From an uncultured Mycoplasmatota bacterium (lineage in GTDB: Bacteria; Bacillota_I; Bacilli_A; Mycoplasmatales; Mycoplasmoidaceae), in contig CATEWF010000002.1 in NCBI GenBank assembly GCA_949527715.1, positions 1 through 56,585 of the forward strand: DNA of 56,585 bases, read 5' to 3'. The notes under the pieces were generated by a model. The model did not search any database and had not been told where the DNA came from. It saw only the letters and a program-made list of their open reading frames with translations. How positions within the stretch are numbered: the first letter of the stretch is position 1; every line of letters begins with the position of its first letter. This document shows, in pieces, positions 7,691 through 15,631 of the stretch. The translations under genes were made by a program, and so were the position numbers.

Positions 7691-8887
7691 TTATGCTTTA
7701 TTTATAGAAGTTGAGCCATATAAACCATTTTTTCTAACTAAACTTTCTTTATCACCAAATAAGGGTACATCATATTGATAATTACCAACAGATGAAGTAG
7801 AAGTCGTTTCATCAATGTCTTTATCTTTTTCGTATGAAAATATAGGTTGTGAATATTGTCCAGAAGAAATGGCACTTGTAGTTCCACTCATACATCCATC
7901 ACCTTCTTCATTCATCTCCTGTGTATTTTCAGGTACATTACGCTCAAAAATTTTTATATACAAATTTCTTAATTTTCTATCAAAATTCTTTTTAGGAACT
8001 TTATATTTTACTTGCATAGTCGCTACCTTATCTTCTCCATTTTCATCTTTATCTACAATACGTTCATTTTTTCTAAGTAAATCATTTGATTTTAAAATGC
8101 CAATAAGCCTACTTCTTGAATAACCGTTATTAGATAATATAAGAGGAACTTTTGCATTAACAGGATCAACTAATAAATCATGTAAAAACTTCTTAATCGA
8201 AGTAAAAAATTTATATTCAGTAACTTCTATTTCCTTATTAATGTTATTAAATATTTCTTCGTTTATAACGATAACTTTTCGATTTATATTTTCATTACGA
8301 ATCGGTTTTACAATAAAATTATCATCATCCAACATTAATCTTCCCTTTGTAATTAAATTAACGACTTTAATCGGATTAATTTTATGAGAAATAGCATAAT
8401 CTCTGATTGCTTTCATTGCTTGTGTCAAATATACATTACTTTCATTAGGAAATAGTTTCCTAACTTCAGTACCTAAATTGTACATTTTTTCTTCAGCATT
8501 TTGATATGTCTTGCTCGTCTGGTTATCACTCTTTCTAAAAATTCTATTGTTTGGATTTACTTTTTGTCCTTTTAAATTTAAAGGTACATCTGTACTATAC
8601 CCAACTAATGTTAAATCTCCATTTTCGTCCTTACGAATGTCGATACGATTCTGTTGTTCATCAGAATATACTTGTGTTCTACCAAATACCTTTTTTTTAT
8701 TTGTTAAACGAGCAATAATATCATCCATTTTTTGAAAGTTTCCATTGGCAGCCTTAAAAATACATTCTAACGCTTGCAATAAAGAGAATTGTTTCATTTG
8801 CAAATTAATCCAATCTCTCAATGCAAAGCATTTGCTTCTACTTTTTTGACAATATTCTCTTAATATATTTTCAGTATCTTTTTCCAT
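7691..8887 (-). CDS. Hypothetical protein with duplicated C-terminal SSGxYxxPxF motif
   Basis: The 398-residue protein has an N-terminal helical region rich in Cys and Arg, a central section of mixed fold (about 60-330) and a low-complexity C-terminus with two related motifs: SSGQYSQPIF (about 341-350) and SSVGNYQYDVPLF (about 365-377), each preceded by a Thr/Ser/Ala run after acidic residues. Such Ser/Gly-Tyr-Pro motifs recur in phage proteins and may be docking peptides; that is inference. The protein is coupled to a 65-aa upstream gene and lies in the unit between the 9150 and 5107 terminators. Structural or packaging roles are possible. Confidence 0.55.
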   Translation of the reverse strand: MEKDTENILREYCQKSRSKCFALRDWINLQMKQFSLLQALECIFKAANGNFQKMDDIIARLTNKKKVFGRTQVYSDEQQNRIDIRKDENGDLTLVGYSTDVPLNLKGQKVNPNNRIFRKSDNQTSKTYQNAEEKMYNLGTEVRKLFPNESNVYLTQAMKAIRDYAISHKINPIKVVNLITKGRLMLDDDNFIVKPIRNENINRKVIVINEEIFNNINKEIEVTEYKFFTSIKKFLHDLLVDPVNAKVPLILSNNGYSRSRLIGILKSNDLLRKNERIVDKDENGEDKVATMQVKYKVPKKNFDRKLRNLYIKIFERNVPENTQEMNEEGDGCMSGTTSAISSGQYSQPIFSYEKDKDIDETTSTSSVGNYQYDVPLFGDKESLVRKNGLYGSTSINKA

Positions 8888-8891
8888 AATA

Positions 8892-9089
8892 TTACAAATT
8901 ATTTTTCCAGAAACCTCGTTTATTATACATCATTTTAAAAAAATCTTCCATCACGTTAGAAACGATTTTTTTAACCTCTTTTTCAATCTCATTTCTTCTA
9001 ATATAAGAATTCAATTTATCAGAAATCATTGAATTTATATCTTGTTTGGTTATTTCTTCTTTGATGATTTTTTGTAAATTTTCATTCAC
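8892..9089 (-). CDS. 65-aa helical protein, GTG start
   Basis: The frame starts with GTG at 9089 (protein MNENLQKIIKEEITK); the next in-frame ATG is only at residue 21 and there is no upstream in-frame ATG before a stop. The sequence is an alternating charged/hydrophobic pattern expected to form two amphipathic helices, ending KRGFWKNNL. It opens a transcription unit after the 9150-9176 terminator. Function unknown. Confidence 0.55.
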   Translation of the reverse strand: MNENLQKIIKEEITKQDINSMISDKLNSYIRRNEIEKEVKKIVSNVMEDFFKMMYNKRGFWKNNL

Positions 9090-9110
9090 GTTTTTACTTA
9101 ATAAACTGTT

Positions 9111-9127
9111 TATTTATATATAAATAT
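9111..9127 (-). promoter_or_regulatory. Candidate late promoter motif, copy 2, with TATAAATA
   Basis: The minus strand carries ATATTTATATATAA (9127-9114) overlapping TATAAATA (9118-9111), 22-24 bases before the GTG of the 9089 gene and just after a terminator. The 14-mer is the one also found at 5091-5104 and 49750-49763. Confidence 0.4.
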
Positions 9128-9149
9128 TAAGTTAAATAATAAAAAATAA

Positions 9150-9176
9150 AACGTGATAATTAAATATTATCACGTT
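9150..9176 (-). terminator. Strong intrinsic terminator ending the 13613-9180 unit
   Basis: A perfect 11-bp stem (9150-9160 AACGTGATAAT with 9166-9176 ATTATCACGTT) and a 5-base loop TAAAT are followed on the minus strand by TTTATTTTTTATT. It begins 4 bases after the TAG of the 32-aa gene, which shows that TAG is used as a real stop there. Confidence 0.9.
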
Positions 9177-9179
9177 AAA

Positions 9180-9278
9180 CTATAACTTCTTATTTTTATC
9201 TTTGCCGCTTAAAATTGAAGCATATCCATATAAAAATAATACTATAAACATTATTAAACCAAAATAAATATCAGCCAT
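9180..9278 (-). CDS. 32-aa single-helix membrane peptide
   Basis: ATG at 9278 to TAG at 9180 encodes MADIYFGLIMFIVLFLYGYAS followed by ILSGKDKNKKL: one strongly hydrophobic helix with a basic tail, as in small inner-membrane peptides. It starts 3 bases after the stop of the 9282-9743 gene and is followed directly by a terminator, exactly the place of a last operon gene. It could act in lysis or membrane modification, but there is no direct evidence. Confidence 0.55.
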   Translation of the reverse strand: MADIYFGLIMFIVLFLYGYASILSGKDKNKKL

Positions 9279-9281
9279 AAC

Positions 9282-9743
9282 TTACGCATTTTTTAACGAC
9301 ATTGGTTTTATGTCCTCGGATGTTTTTAGTTCCGTTATCCAGTTTTTGTAAACACCATTCATTTTATTTAATGTATCTAAAGATTTGTCATTTAAATATA
9401 AAGGACTTGACCATATAAAAATACTTTCAGAAGGCTCTAAAAAACTAAATTGAAACTTCAAATTATTCATACTTGGTATCATTCCACATAATGTAACATT
9501 TCGTGTTTCTGGATAATATAGCATAGGATTTTTAAATCCTTCAAAACTCGCTCCAAATTGTATCTTAGCGGTTTCAATTATGCTATTCATTATTTCGTCA
9601 TCTTTAGTATATGGAACTGCTTCGCCATTATCATTGTCAGATATATCATTTTCATTTAAAGATACAATATCCTTAATTTTTTTTTCATTTAATTCACGTA
9701 AAGCCTTAAATGTATCTTTTAATTCAATATAACTTTTTTCCAT
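9282..9743 (-). CDS. Hypothetical 153-aa protein
   Basis: Helical N-terminus (ELKDTFKALRELNEKKIKDI) followed by a compact alpha/beta domain with MLYYPETRNVTLCGMIPSM and FQFSFLEPSESIFIWSS. No family recognised. It follows an acidic protein gene by 15 bases within the gp46-sigma transcription unit. Confidence 0.6.
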   Translation of the reverse strand: MEKSYIELKDTFKALRELNEKKIKDIVSLNENDISDNDNGEAVPYTKDDEIMNSIIETAKIQFGASFEGFKNPMLYYPETRNVTLCGMIPSMNNLKFQFSFLEPSESIFIWSSPLYLNDKSLDTLNKMNGVYKNWITELKTSEDIKPMSLKNA

Positions 9744-9758
9744 AAAATTTACAAAAAA

Positions 9759-10145
9759 TTAAATATCATATATTTGACCCATCCAATTATAACCAAACAT
9801 ATCCGTAGTAGTTTGCTGTTTTTTCTTACAATTACAAGTTTTTTTGACAGGCTCTTCAATTTTAGTCATTTTAACACTTTCTGTTTCTTCGTTTTCTTGT
9901 TCCATTTGTGGTTCATTCACTTTTATCTCCACATCAGCACAATCCGTAGTTTTATCTTCTTCTTTGTTATCTTTCTCTACGTCAGTATTTTCTTCTTCAA
10001 CGATAGAATTTTCTACGATTTCATTATCTACATTAGTATCTTCTATGACTTCCTTTATCGTTTCTACTACTTCTATTGTTTCAACAGGTTTTTCTACAAT
10101 TACTTCTGTTTCTTTAACATCTTTATTTTTTTTACCTTTTGCCAT
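9759..10145 (-). CDS. Acidic disordered protein with C-terminal CNCKKK motif
   Basis: The 128-residue protein is mostly Glu, Val, Thr, Asp and Lys in short repeats (EVVETIKEVIEDT-like) from residue 12 to about 95, clearly low complexity. The C-terminal 30 residues contain KKTCNCKKKQQ, then TTTDMFGYNWMGQIYDI. The CNCKK motif recurs at the N-terminus of two other small proteins in this window, linking them. A plus-strand frame over the same DNA (9774-10196) is only its shadow. Role unknown; an acidic arm with a small Cys motif could bind partners or metals. Confidence 0.6.
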   Translation of the reverse strand: MAKGKKNKDVKETEVIVEKPVETIEVVETIKEVIEDTNVDNEIVENSIVEEENTDVEKDNKEEDKTTDCADVEIKVNEPQMEQENEETESVKMTKIEEPVKKTCNCKKKQQTTTDMFGYNWMGQIYDI

Positions 10146-10179
10146 TTTCTTTTAAAAATATATTTTATTATAAATAGTC

Positions 10180-10884
10180 TTATCTTAAAGATTTAAATAC
10201 TTCAATTTCTTCATCCGAATATGTTAATGCTTTACATTTCAATTTACTTAATGCTGTATCTTTAATTTGTCGTACTCTTTCATTTGTTAAATGCATACAT
10301 TTTCCTACTTCATCAAGAGTCATTTCTTTCCCGTCATTTAGGCCATAGAATAATGTGAGTATTTTGATTTCTCTTTCATGTAAACACTTTAATAAATCAT
10401 CAACGGCATCTCTTCTACCTTGTAAATTATTTATTTTTTCTTCAAAATCTTCATTTACTAAATTTAATTCTTTATCAACGTCTTTACAGTTATCAATAAC
10501 ATAATCTTCATAATTTATAACTTCTGTATTTCTATTATATGTTTCTATACATTCATTAATTGAATTTTTAATCCACCAAACCGCATATGAGATAAATTTT
10601 ATATTCTTATCACCATCGAACTTAGTAGCAGCGTGTAATAAACCCATATTTCCTTCAGAAATAATATCCGCAAATGGTACATTACTATTTCTATAGTTCT
10701 TCGCAATATTAACTACAAATCTCAAGTTATGATACACCAAATCATTTAAGGCTTCTCTATCACCTTGTTTAATACGTACTGAAAGTTCTTGTTCTTCCTT
10801 TTTACTTAGTTTTCTTATATTTTGTATTTCTCTAAAATAAGAATCTAACTCTTTTATATATTCATATCCAATATTCTTACGCAT
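10180..10884 (-). CDS. RNA polymerase sigma factor, sigma-70 family
   Basis: The 234-residue protein has a region 2 with NLRFVVNIAKNYRN (core-RNAP binding), DIISEGNMGLLHAATKFD and FISYAVWWIKNSI (the -10 recognition helix), a short linker instead of a full region 3, and a region 4 with LTLDEVG-type helix-turn-helix (MTLDEVGKCMHLTNERVRQIKDTALSKL). There is no region 1.1. It therefore resembles an alternative (group 2/3) sigma and could direct host RNA polymerase to phage promoters. It is co-transcribed with gp46-like and RHH genes from a host-type promoter at 13636-13666, so it should be made early or middle and act on later genes. Confidence 0.92.
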   Translation of the reverse strand: MRKNIGYEYIKELDSYFREIQNIRKLSKKEEQELSVRIKQGDREALNDLVYHNLRFVVNIAKNYRNSNVPFADIISEGNMGLLHAATKFDGDKNIKFISYAVWWIKNSINECIETYNRNTEVINYEDYVIDNCKDVDKELNLVNEDFEEKINNLQGRRDAVDDLLKCLHEREIKILTLFYGLNDGKEMTLDEVGKCMHLTNERVRQIKDTALSKLKCKALTYSDEEIEVFKSLR

Positions 10885-10906
10885 CCGTTCCCATATATTC
10901 TATGTT

Positions 10907-13288
10907 TTATTTAGTTTCTACTATTGTACTTACATTATCTGACTTTGTAACAGTAATAATACTATCGTGGTAATCTACTAATGTCGTATCATGACAAATA
11001 TGTAAAATGAAATCATAATTAGTTAAGACCCTTTTATATAAAGTCATAATATTTTCCATATTATCTGAACTAATGCCTGACAATACTTCATCCAGTACAA
11101 TTAAATTAGGTTTAGCAATATTAGCAATATTACCTAATGCACAACGTAATGCTAAAGATGATATTGTGGCTTCAAACCCAGAAGCACAAGTGCTCAAATC
11201 CAATTTTTTACCATCTCTTATTAAATCAAGACATACTTTATTATCATCAGATATAGATAAAATTACATCAAAATCACATAAACCGCTTAGTAAGTGTTCA
11301 ATTTCATTATTAATTATTGGCAAAGAACGTTTTAATACCAATTTAATAATACCATTTTTGCCTACTAACTGTTGATAAATATTCCAATTTCTAATAAGTC
11401 GTTCTTCTTCGGTCAATTTTTTTATTATAACATTACGTTTATTGATTTCTTCATCATATGTCTTGATTTCACTCTTTAATGACTGAATTTCTCTAATTGT
11501 TTGTTCTTTTAAAGAAGTTTCAGTTTTAATTTGTTCATCAAAAACTCTTATGTCTTTATCAATTTCATTATTTATAAGAATGTTTTCCTTATTTTCTTCA
11601 AATTCAGTTAATTTTCTCTTACAATCTTCTATTTTTAACTTAATATTATCAATAGTTACTTTAACAGCACTCATTTTTAATTTTAAGTTATTTAACTTCT
11701 CCAAATCAGACTTATTTTTTTCTAAAGCAAGGATTTCATTCTGTATATTATCAATATTTGTTTTATTTATCACACCTTCATTAATATATTCGTTAATTTT
11801 AACATTAATATCATTAATAAATGTGTCTTGTTCATTGATATCAATAGTATGTCCGCAATTAGGGCATATTTTTTCCTCTTTTATCCTATTAATGCGATTA
11901 ATTTCATTCTTTTGAGAAGTAATCAATCCTTTAAGTTCACCATTACGGCTTTGTAATTGAGATAACTGATTACGTTTATCCAAATAACACTGATTATCAA
12001 ATGATACATCCTTTAAAATCGCATATTCTTCTTTCATTTGCGACATTTGTGAACGTTTAATTTTCAATTCATCTTCAAACGCAGATAAATTACTCTCTAC
12101 TGTCTTAATATTAAATGTTATATTTTCTTTAATTTCTTTTTTCTTAGAAAGAGTGGCAATTTTATCCGTATTTTTTTTCTGAATTAAAATTTCAATCTCT
12201 TTTTCTTTTAATTCTAGTTCACTAATCTTCTTAGTATTACCCATTATAACAGTTTTATAATCTTCTATCTCATTAGATAGAGTTTTTTTATCATATTTGT
12301 TAGATAACAACTTAGGTAATACACTTGTTTTATAATAGTCTTTTGTTATTTTATCTTTATCTTCAAGAGTTACTAACCCTAACCATTTAGAAAAAAGTTT
12401 TCCTTTATCGGTTTGACCCATTCTTAACAAATCACCAAGAGTATACGCAGTTGCTGAAATTACTAAATTAAAATCGTCAACACTACCAACGGTTTCACGA
12501 ATTATGTTATTTGTTTGTGTATTGCTTTCCGCTTCACAATTCTCAATTAATTCATACTCACCATTAATTAACTTAAAATATTCAACTTTTTGTTTAGGTT
12601 TACTCTTACTTGTTCTCTTATTTAAAGAAGGTCTTGTTATAGTTCTTCTGATTACGTAATCAATACTATCAATCTCAATACATACCTCAACTTTTACCTC
12701 AGTTTCATCTTGTAAGTAAATATTAAATACACTATCAAGTGTTGGTGATTTATCTGCTTTTCCGAATAATGCAAATCGTAATAAATCAATCGCAAATGTA
12801 GTTTTACCACATTGATTTTCTGGGAAACCATTCAATAACACAAGTCCATTTAACTTACTAAAATCAAAAAAATTACCTTTTCCATATGAAAGATAATTAT
12901 CCCATTTTACATATTTAAATTTATATTCTTTATGCTTAGAATAAGAATTGAAATCAACAAAAGAATTTATCGTATTATCTATGTCATAAATTTCATCAAG
13001 ATTTACATCTTCAATCTTCTGTATTTCAATCAATTCTTTCATTAACTTTTGTTGAAACTCTGGTTTTTGTAAATTCGTAGTTATTTCATCCGTTAATGAA
13101 ATTTTATTTCCATTTTTATCAACTGTTATTGGTTTAAAATTAATTTCAATATTCTTTAAAGGAACACCATATTTACTTGATATTTCTTGTTTTAATGCTT
13201 TCTTTTTCTGCTCATTATTATCAATTTGAAGCATCTCTAAATCGAAAACAAGTCTATCTGTTGGTAATACGCTAACATTATTAATCAT
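10907..13288 (-). CDS. Recombination endonuclease ATPase subunit, gp46/SbcC/Rad50-like
   Basis: The 793-residue protein has a P-loop at 156-164 (PENQCGKTT), two long coiled-coil arms (about 335-470 and 485-620) joined by a zinc hook CPNCGH (C475, C478), a signature helix (ASGFEATISSLALR) and Walker B LIVLDE (D733, E734) followed by ICHD. This is the Rad50/SbcC layout; the T4 equivalent gp46 works with gp47 to resect DNA ends for recombination-dependent replication. Oddities: about 120 extra N-terminal residues ahead of the ATPase domain, and a P-loop in which the first and fourth residues of the usual GxNGxGK are P and Q. The gp47 partner is 2.3 kb away on the opposite strand. Confidence 0.93.
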   Translation of the reverse strand: MINNVSVLPTDRLVFDLEMLQIDNNEQKKKALKQEISSKYGVPLKNIEINFKPITVDKNGNKISLTDEITTNLQKPEFQQKLMKELIEIQKIEDVNLDEIYDIDNTINSFVDFNSYSKHKEYKFKYVKWDNYLSYGKGNFFDFSKLNGLVLLNGFPENQCGKTTFAIDLLRFALFGKADKSPTLDSVFNIYLQDETEVKVEVCIEIDSIDYVIRRTITRPSLNKRTSKSKPKQKVEYFKLINGEYELIENCEAESNTQTNNIIRETVGSVDDFNLVISATAYTLGDLLRMGQTDKGKLFSKWLGLVTLEDKDKITKDYYKTSVLPKLLSNKYDKKTLSNEIEDYKTVIMGNTKKISELELKEKEIEILIQKKNTDKIATLSKKKEIKENITFNIKTVESNLSAFEDELKIKRSQMSQMKEEYAILKDVSFDNQCYLDKRNQLSQLQSRNGELKGLITSQKNEINRINRIKEEKICPNCGHTIDINEQDTFINDINVKINEYINEGVINKTNIDNIQNEILALEKNKSDLEKLNNLKLKMSAVKVTIDNIKLKIEDCKRKLTEFEENKENILINNEIDKDIRVFDEQIKTETSLKEQTIREIQSLKSEIKTYDEEINKRNVIIKKLTEEERLIRNWNIYQQLVGKNGIIKLVLKRSLPIINNEIEHLLSGLCDFDVILSISDDNKVCLDLIRDGKKLDLSTCASGFEATISSLALRCALGNIANIAKPNLIVLDEVLSGISSDNMENIMTLYKRVLTNYDFILHICHDTTLVDYHDSIITVTKSDNVSTIVETK

Positions 13289-13289
13289 T

Positions 13290-13613
13290 TTATTTACTTT
13301 TTAATTGTCTTCTAGAACGGTTATTATTTGTATTTTCTTCTTTTACGTTTACTTCATTTTTTTCTTCTATAATAATTTCTTGTTTTTCAATTCTTTCATT
13401 TACTACAATCGGGGGGTCTATCTTTTTATTAGTTTTTTCGACCTCTTTTTCAACATTATTGTTTTTAAGAGTGTTTAAATCCCCATATTTATCAATAAAA
13501 AATTGTTCTCTGATTTTATTAACAAGATAATCATTTAATTCAAGGTTATTTATCTTACAAAACAAATCAATATCTCTAAATAATTTATCTTGTATTTCTA
13601 TTTCATAAATCAT
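13290..13613 (-). CDS. Hypothetical protein with possible ribbon-helix-helix N-terminus
   Basis: The first ~40 residues (IYEIEIQDKLFRDIDLFCKINNLELNDYLVNKIREQF) show a short strand followed by two helices, the pattern of ribbon-helix-helix DNA-binding proteins, although no defining residues can be fixed by eye. The rest is a charged low-complexity tail ending RSRRQLKSK. It is first in the unit carrying gp46 and sigma and starts one base after the gp46-like gene's ATG. It might regulate its own promoter; that is inference. Confidence 0.5.
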   Translation of the reverse strand: MIYEIEIQDKLFRDIDLFCKINNLELNDYLVNKIREQFFIDKYGDLNTLKNNNVEKEVEKTNKKIDPPIVVNERIEKQEIIIEEKNEVNVKEENTNNNRSRRQLKSK

Positions 13614-13635
13614 ACCTTTATAATTTTATTTAATA

Positions 13636-13666
13636 CAAATATACAAATTTATATAGTGAATACAAA
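13636..13666 (-). promoter_or_regulatory. Bacteroidetes-type promoter for the gp46-sigma unit
   Basis: Minus-strand TTTG (13666-13663), 19-base spacer, TATATTTG (13643-13636): a perfect match to the Bacteroidetes consensus. It stands between the primase terminator (13684-13705) and the ATG at 13613, leaving a leader of about 15 bases. Confidence 0.85.
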
Positions 13667-13683
13667 ATAAAATTAAAACAAAA

Positions 13684-13705
13684 ATTGCCAAGTTTCCTTG
13701 GCAAT
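13684..13705 (-). terminator. Intrinsic terminator after the primase gene
   Basis: A perfect 9-bp GC-richer stem (ATTGCCAAG/CTTGGCAAT) with a TTTC loop runs, on the minus strand, into TTTTTGTTTTAATTTT. It lies 5 bases after the primase stop codon. Confidence 0.9.
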
Positions 13706-13710
13706 CTATA

Positions 13711-14727
13711 TTAAGCAATAAACTGTAAATCATATTCATCTATTTTTTCTGCTTTCCTCAATAAATCTAAAATTCCATTTACTCCAAAATCTTCATATAT
13801 TTTAGAGGCATCATACCCATCTTGACATTCAACAACCCTAATTCTATTTTTTAATACATCCCTATCAAGAAACTTATATATCCGTCTGGCATCACTAATA
13901 GCATCGTCATCCAATAATATGTTTACATTTGCTTTAGCATTCCTTAATAATGTTTCATATAAAGTAAAATCTTCATTTAACATTTTACCAAGTAAGGGTA
14001 TCGAATTTGGAACGACCATATGGTCAAATACACCCTCAACAAGTGTAACATTCTCATACCAATTAATTAATTTTTCATTAAAAATAAATTTAGTCTTACT
14101 TATCTTAGGATTTTTATATCTTATCATGTTTTTGTCATTGCCATAATAACGTCCAACCCAATAATTCAAATCACCATATTGATTGTATGATGGAATTATT
14201 ATCCTGTTTCTCATAACTGGGTTTTTTGCATCATCACCAATATAACCTAACTTATAATTTTTAATAAAAAAATCATTTAAACCACGTTTCTTAATATATT
14301 CATATGCTTCCAGTGATTTTTCGTCTTTCTCATCAATAGGTTTATAACCATATGGTAAAGTGATTTCTTCTATATCATCAACAAAATCATCAGTAAAACT
14401 ACTACCACCATATAAACTATATAAAGAACTTTCTTTTATATTTCTTACGATGTCATAATATTCTTTTAATATTTTAGCATTACCATATTTTTTTATTAAA
14501 CTAGAAATTTTACCTCTCATCCCATCAGTTTCGCCACACACCCAGCATTGATAAACACCTTTTTCGACATTTACTTCCAAATTGTACTTTCCATCACTTT
14601 CGACAAATTTCCGTTCAGCACAACACGGGCAACAAAATTGCATCTGCGAATCAGTTACACCATTTTTAGGCTCTCCCAGAAATGTAGATAAGAGCATCCC
14701 AATTTCACTTATTCCATTTTCGAACAT
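13711..14727 (-). CDS. DNA primase (CHC2 zinc finger + TOPRIM)
   Basis: The 338-residue protein starts with a zinc-binding domain (CCPCC at 32-36, CWVCG at 61-65), a linker, and a TOPRIM domain with the catalytic E231 (LVEGVFD) and acidic cluster D273-D275 (NILLDDDAISDA). It makes RNA primers for the lagging strand together with the helicase encoded at 40295-42832, as T4 gp61 does with gp41. The size matches a phage primase without helicase domain. It has its own host-type promoter and terminator, so it is a single-gene unit. Confidence 0.93.
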   Translation of the reverse strand: MFENGISEIGMLLSTFLGEPKNGVTDSQMQFCCPCCAERKFVESDGKYNLEVNVEKGVYQCWVCGETDGMRGKISSLIKKYGNAKILKEYYDIVRNIKESSLYSLYGGSSFTDDFVDDIEEITLPYGYKPIDEKDEKSLEAYEYIKKRGLNDFFIKNYKLGYIGDDAKNPVMRNRIIIPSYNQYGDLNYWVGRYYGNDKNMIRYKNPKISKTKFIFNEKLINWYENVTLVEGVFDHMVVPNSIPLLGKMLNEDFTLYETLLRNAKANVNILLDDDAISDARRIYKFLDRDVLKNRIRVVECQDGYDASKIYEDFGVNGILDLLRKAEKIDEYDLQFIA

Positions 14728-14772
14728 TTCATTTAAGTATGAATAAATTAATCAATAAATCATTTTCAAATG

Positions 14773-14803
14773 CAAATATATGATATTTTTTTCATATAAC
14801 AAA
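14773..14803 (-). promoter_or_regulatory. Bacteroidetes-type promoter for the primase gene
   Basis: Minus-strand TTTG (14803-14800), 19-base spacer, TATATTTG (14780-14773), a perfect consensus match, about 45 bases before the primase ATG at 14727. Confidence 0.85.
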
Positions 14804-14818
14804 ATTTAAAAATATAAT

Positions 14819-15574
14819 TTATTCTAAATTAAGTCTTTTATCTATTCGTTTACCCCATACTTCTATTGTATAATCAATATATTTATCAAACATTTTAACA
14901 TCTTTGATTAAAGGTTCCATGTGATCATCATGTTTTAGTTTATTAATATAACCAAGCACACAAACCAATGAGTCTGAAGCATCAAAATTTTCAGTCTTTA
15001 AATCATCATTCTTGTCATAAATCCAATTTATATCAGGATACAGTTCTACAATTTTATTCCACAAAATATATTTTTTAGCACAAGAAAACGGATATTCACC
15101 AAATAACACTAAATCATTATTCTTCAAAGCATTTTTATATTTGGACAAACTATACATCTCATCTTTTTTATTGTATTTACGCACTCCTAACAATTCTGGG
15201 AAAGCATACTTTCTTGCATCGTATGACGAAATATATTTTGGAATAATACCAGTCGCTTCATAAATTGATTGTGAAATCATTCCATTGAATTTCATTAAAG
15301 TATTAACAGTTACCGAATTTTGTGAACTAGGTAATGGTTCTTCGATAACAATATCTGTAACTCCCCAACTAGTTACTTTGTCTTTTATAAAAGTTTCCTT
15401 AAATAAATTACTCTTATAAAACAAGGCATCAGTTCCTTTATAATTTTTATTTTGCTTCATTTTGACATAATGAACGTATAGTACTTTAGTTTCTTCGCCA
15501 TCATATGAAACAACAGAAGTACCAAGACAAGCAGTTGATATATCTAATCCTAAAATAATTCTCTTTTTATCCAT
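14819..15574 (-). CDS. RuvC-like Holliday-junction resolvase / RNase H-fold nuclease
   Basis: The 251-residue protein opens with IILGLDISTACLG (D11), the first acidic residue of RNase H-fold nucleases, then has IVIEEPLP (E78/E79) and, near the C-terminus, NFDASDSLVCVLGYI (D198, D201). This D...E...D/D arrangement with 'D-x-S-D-A/S' near the end is typical of RuvC-type resolvases. It would cut four-way junctions before packaging or after recombination. It is divergent from the gp47-like gene, and the two starts are separated by 57 bases holding overlapping promoters. Confidence 0.85.
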   Translation of the reverse strand: MDKKRIILGLDISTACLGTSVVSYDGEETKVLYVHYVKMKQNKNYKGTDALFYKSNLFKETFIKDKVTSWGVTDIVIEEPLPSSQNSVTVNTLMKFNGMISQSIYEATGIIPKYISSYDARKYAFPELLGVRKYNKKDEMYSLSKYKNALKNNDLVLFGEYPFSCAKKYILWNKIVELYPDINWIYDKNDDLKTENFDASDSLVCVLGYINKLKHDDHMEPLIKDVKMFDKYIDYTIEVWGKRIDKRLNLE

Positions 15575-15582
15575 AAAAAATT

Positions 15583-15613
15583 TTTGATTTAATTATTAAA
15601 TATAGTATATTTG
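15583..15613 (+). promoter_or_regulatory. Bacteroidetes-type promoter for the gp47-like gene
   Basis: Plus-strand TTTG (15583-15586), 19-base spacer, TATATTTG (15606-15613), an exact match to the Bacteroidetes consensus. It is the only plus-strand copy found and stands directly in front of the only plus-strand replication gene (ATG 15632), which supports the motif being functional. The leader would be about 12 bases. Confidence 0.88.
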
Positions 15614-15628
15614 GAATAAAAACTCAAA
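15597..15628 (-). promoter_or_regulatory. Weaker divergent promoter for the RuvC-like gene
   Basis: Minus-strand TTTG (15628-15625), 20-base spacer and TATATTTA (15604-15597) resemble the host consensus with one deviation in the last base. It overlaps the plus-strand promoter almost completely, so the two would compete for polymerase. Confidence 0.5.
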
Positions 15629-15631
15629 ATT

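Noticed and set aside
9774..10196. 140-aa plus-strand frame opposite the acidic protein
   Set aside because: It is a Phe/Tyr-rich shadow of the Glu/Lys/Thr low-complexity minus-strand gene; the composition mirrors the antisense codons and there is no promoter or plausible start context.
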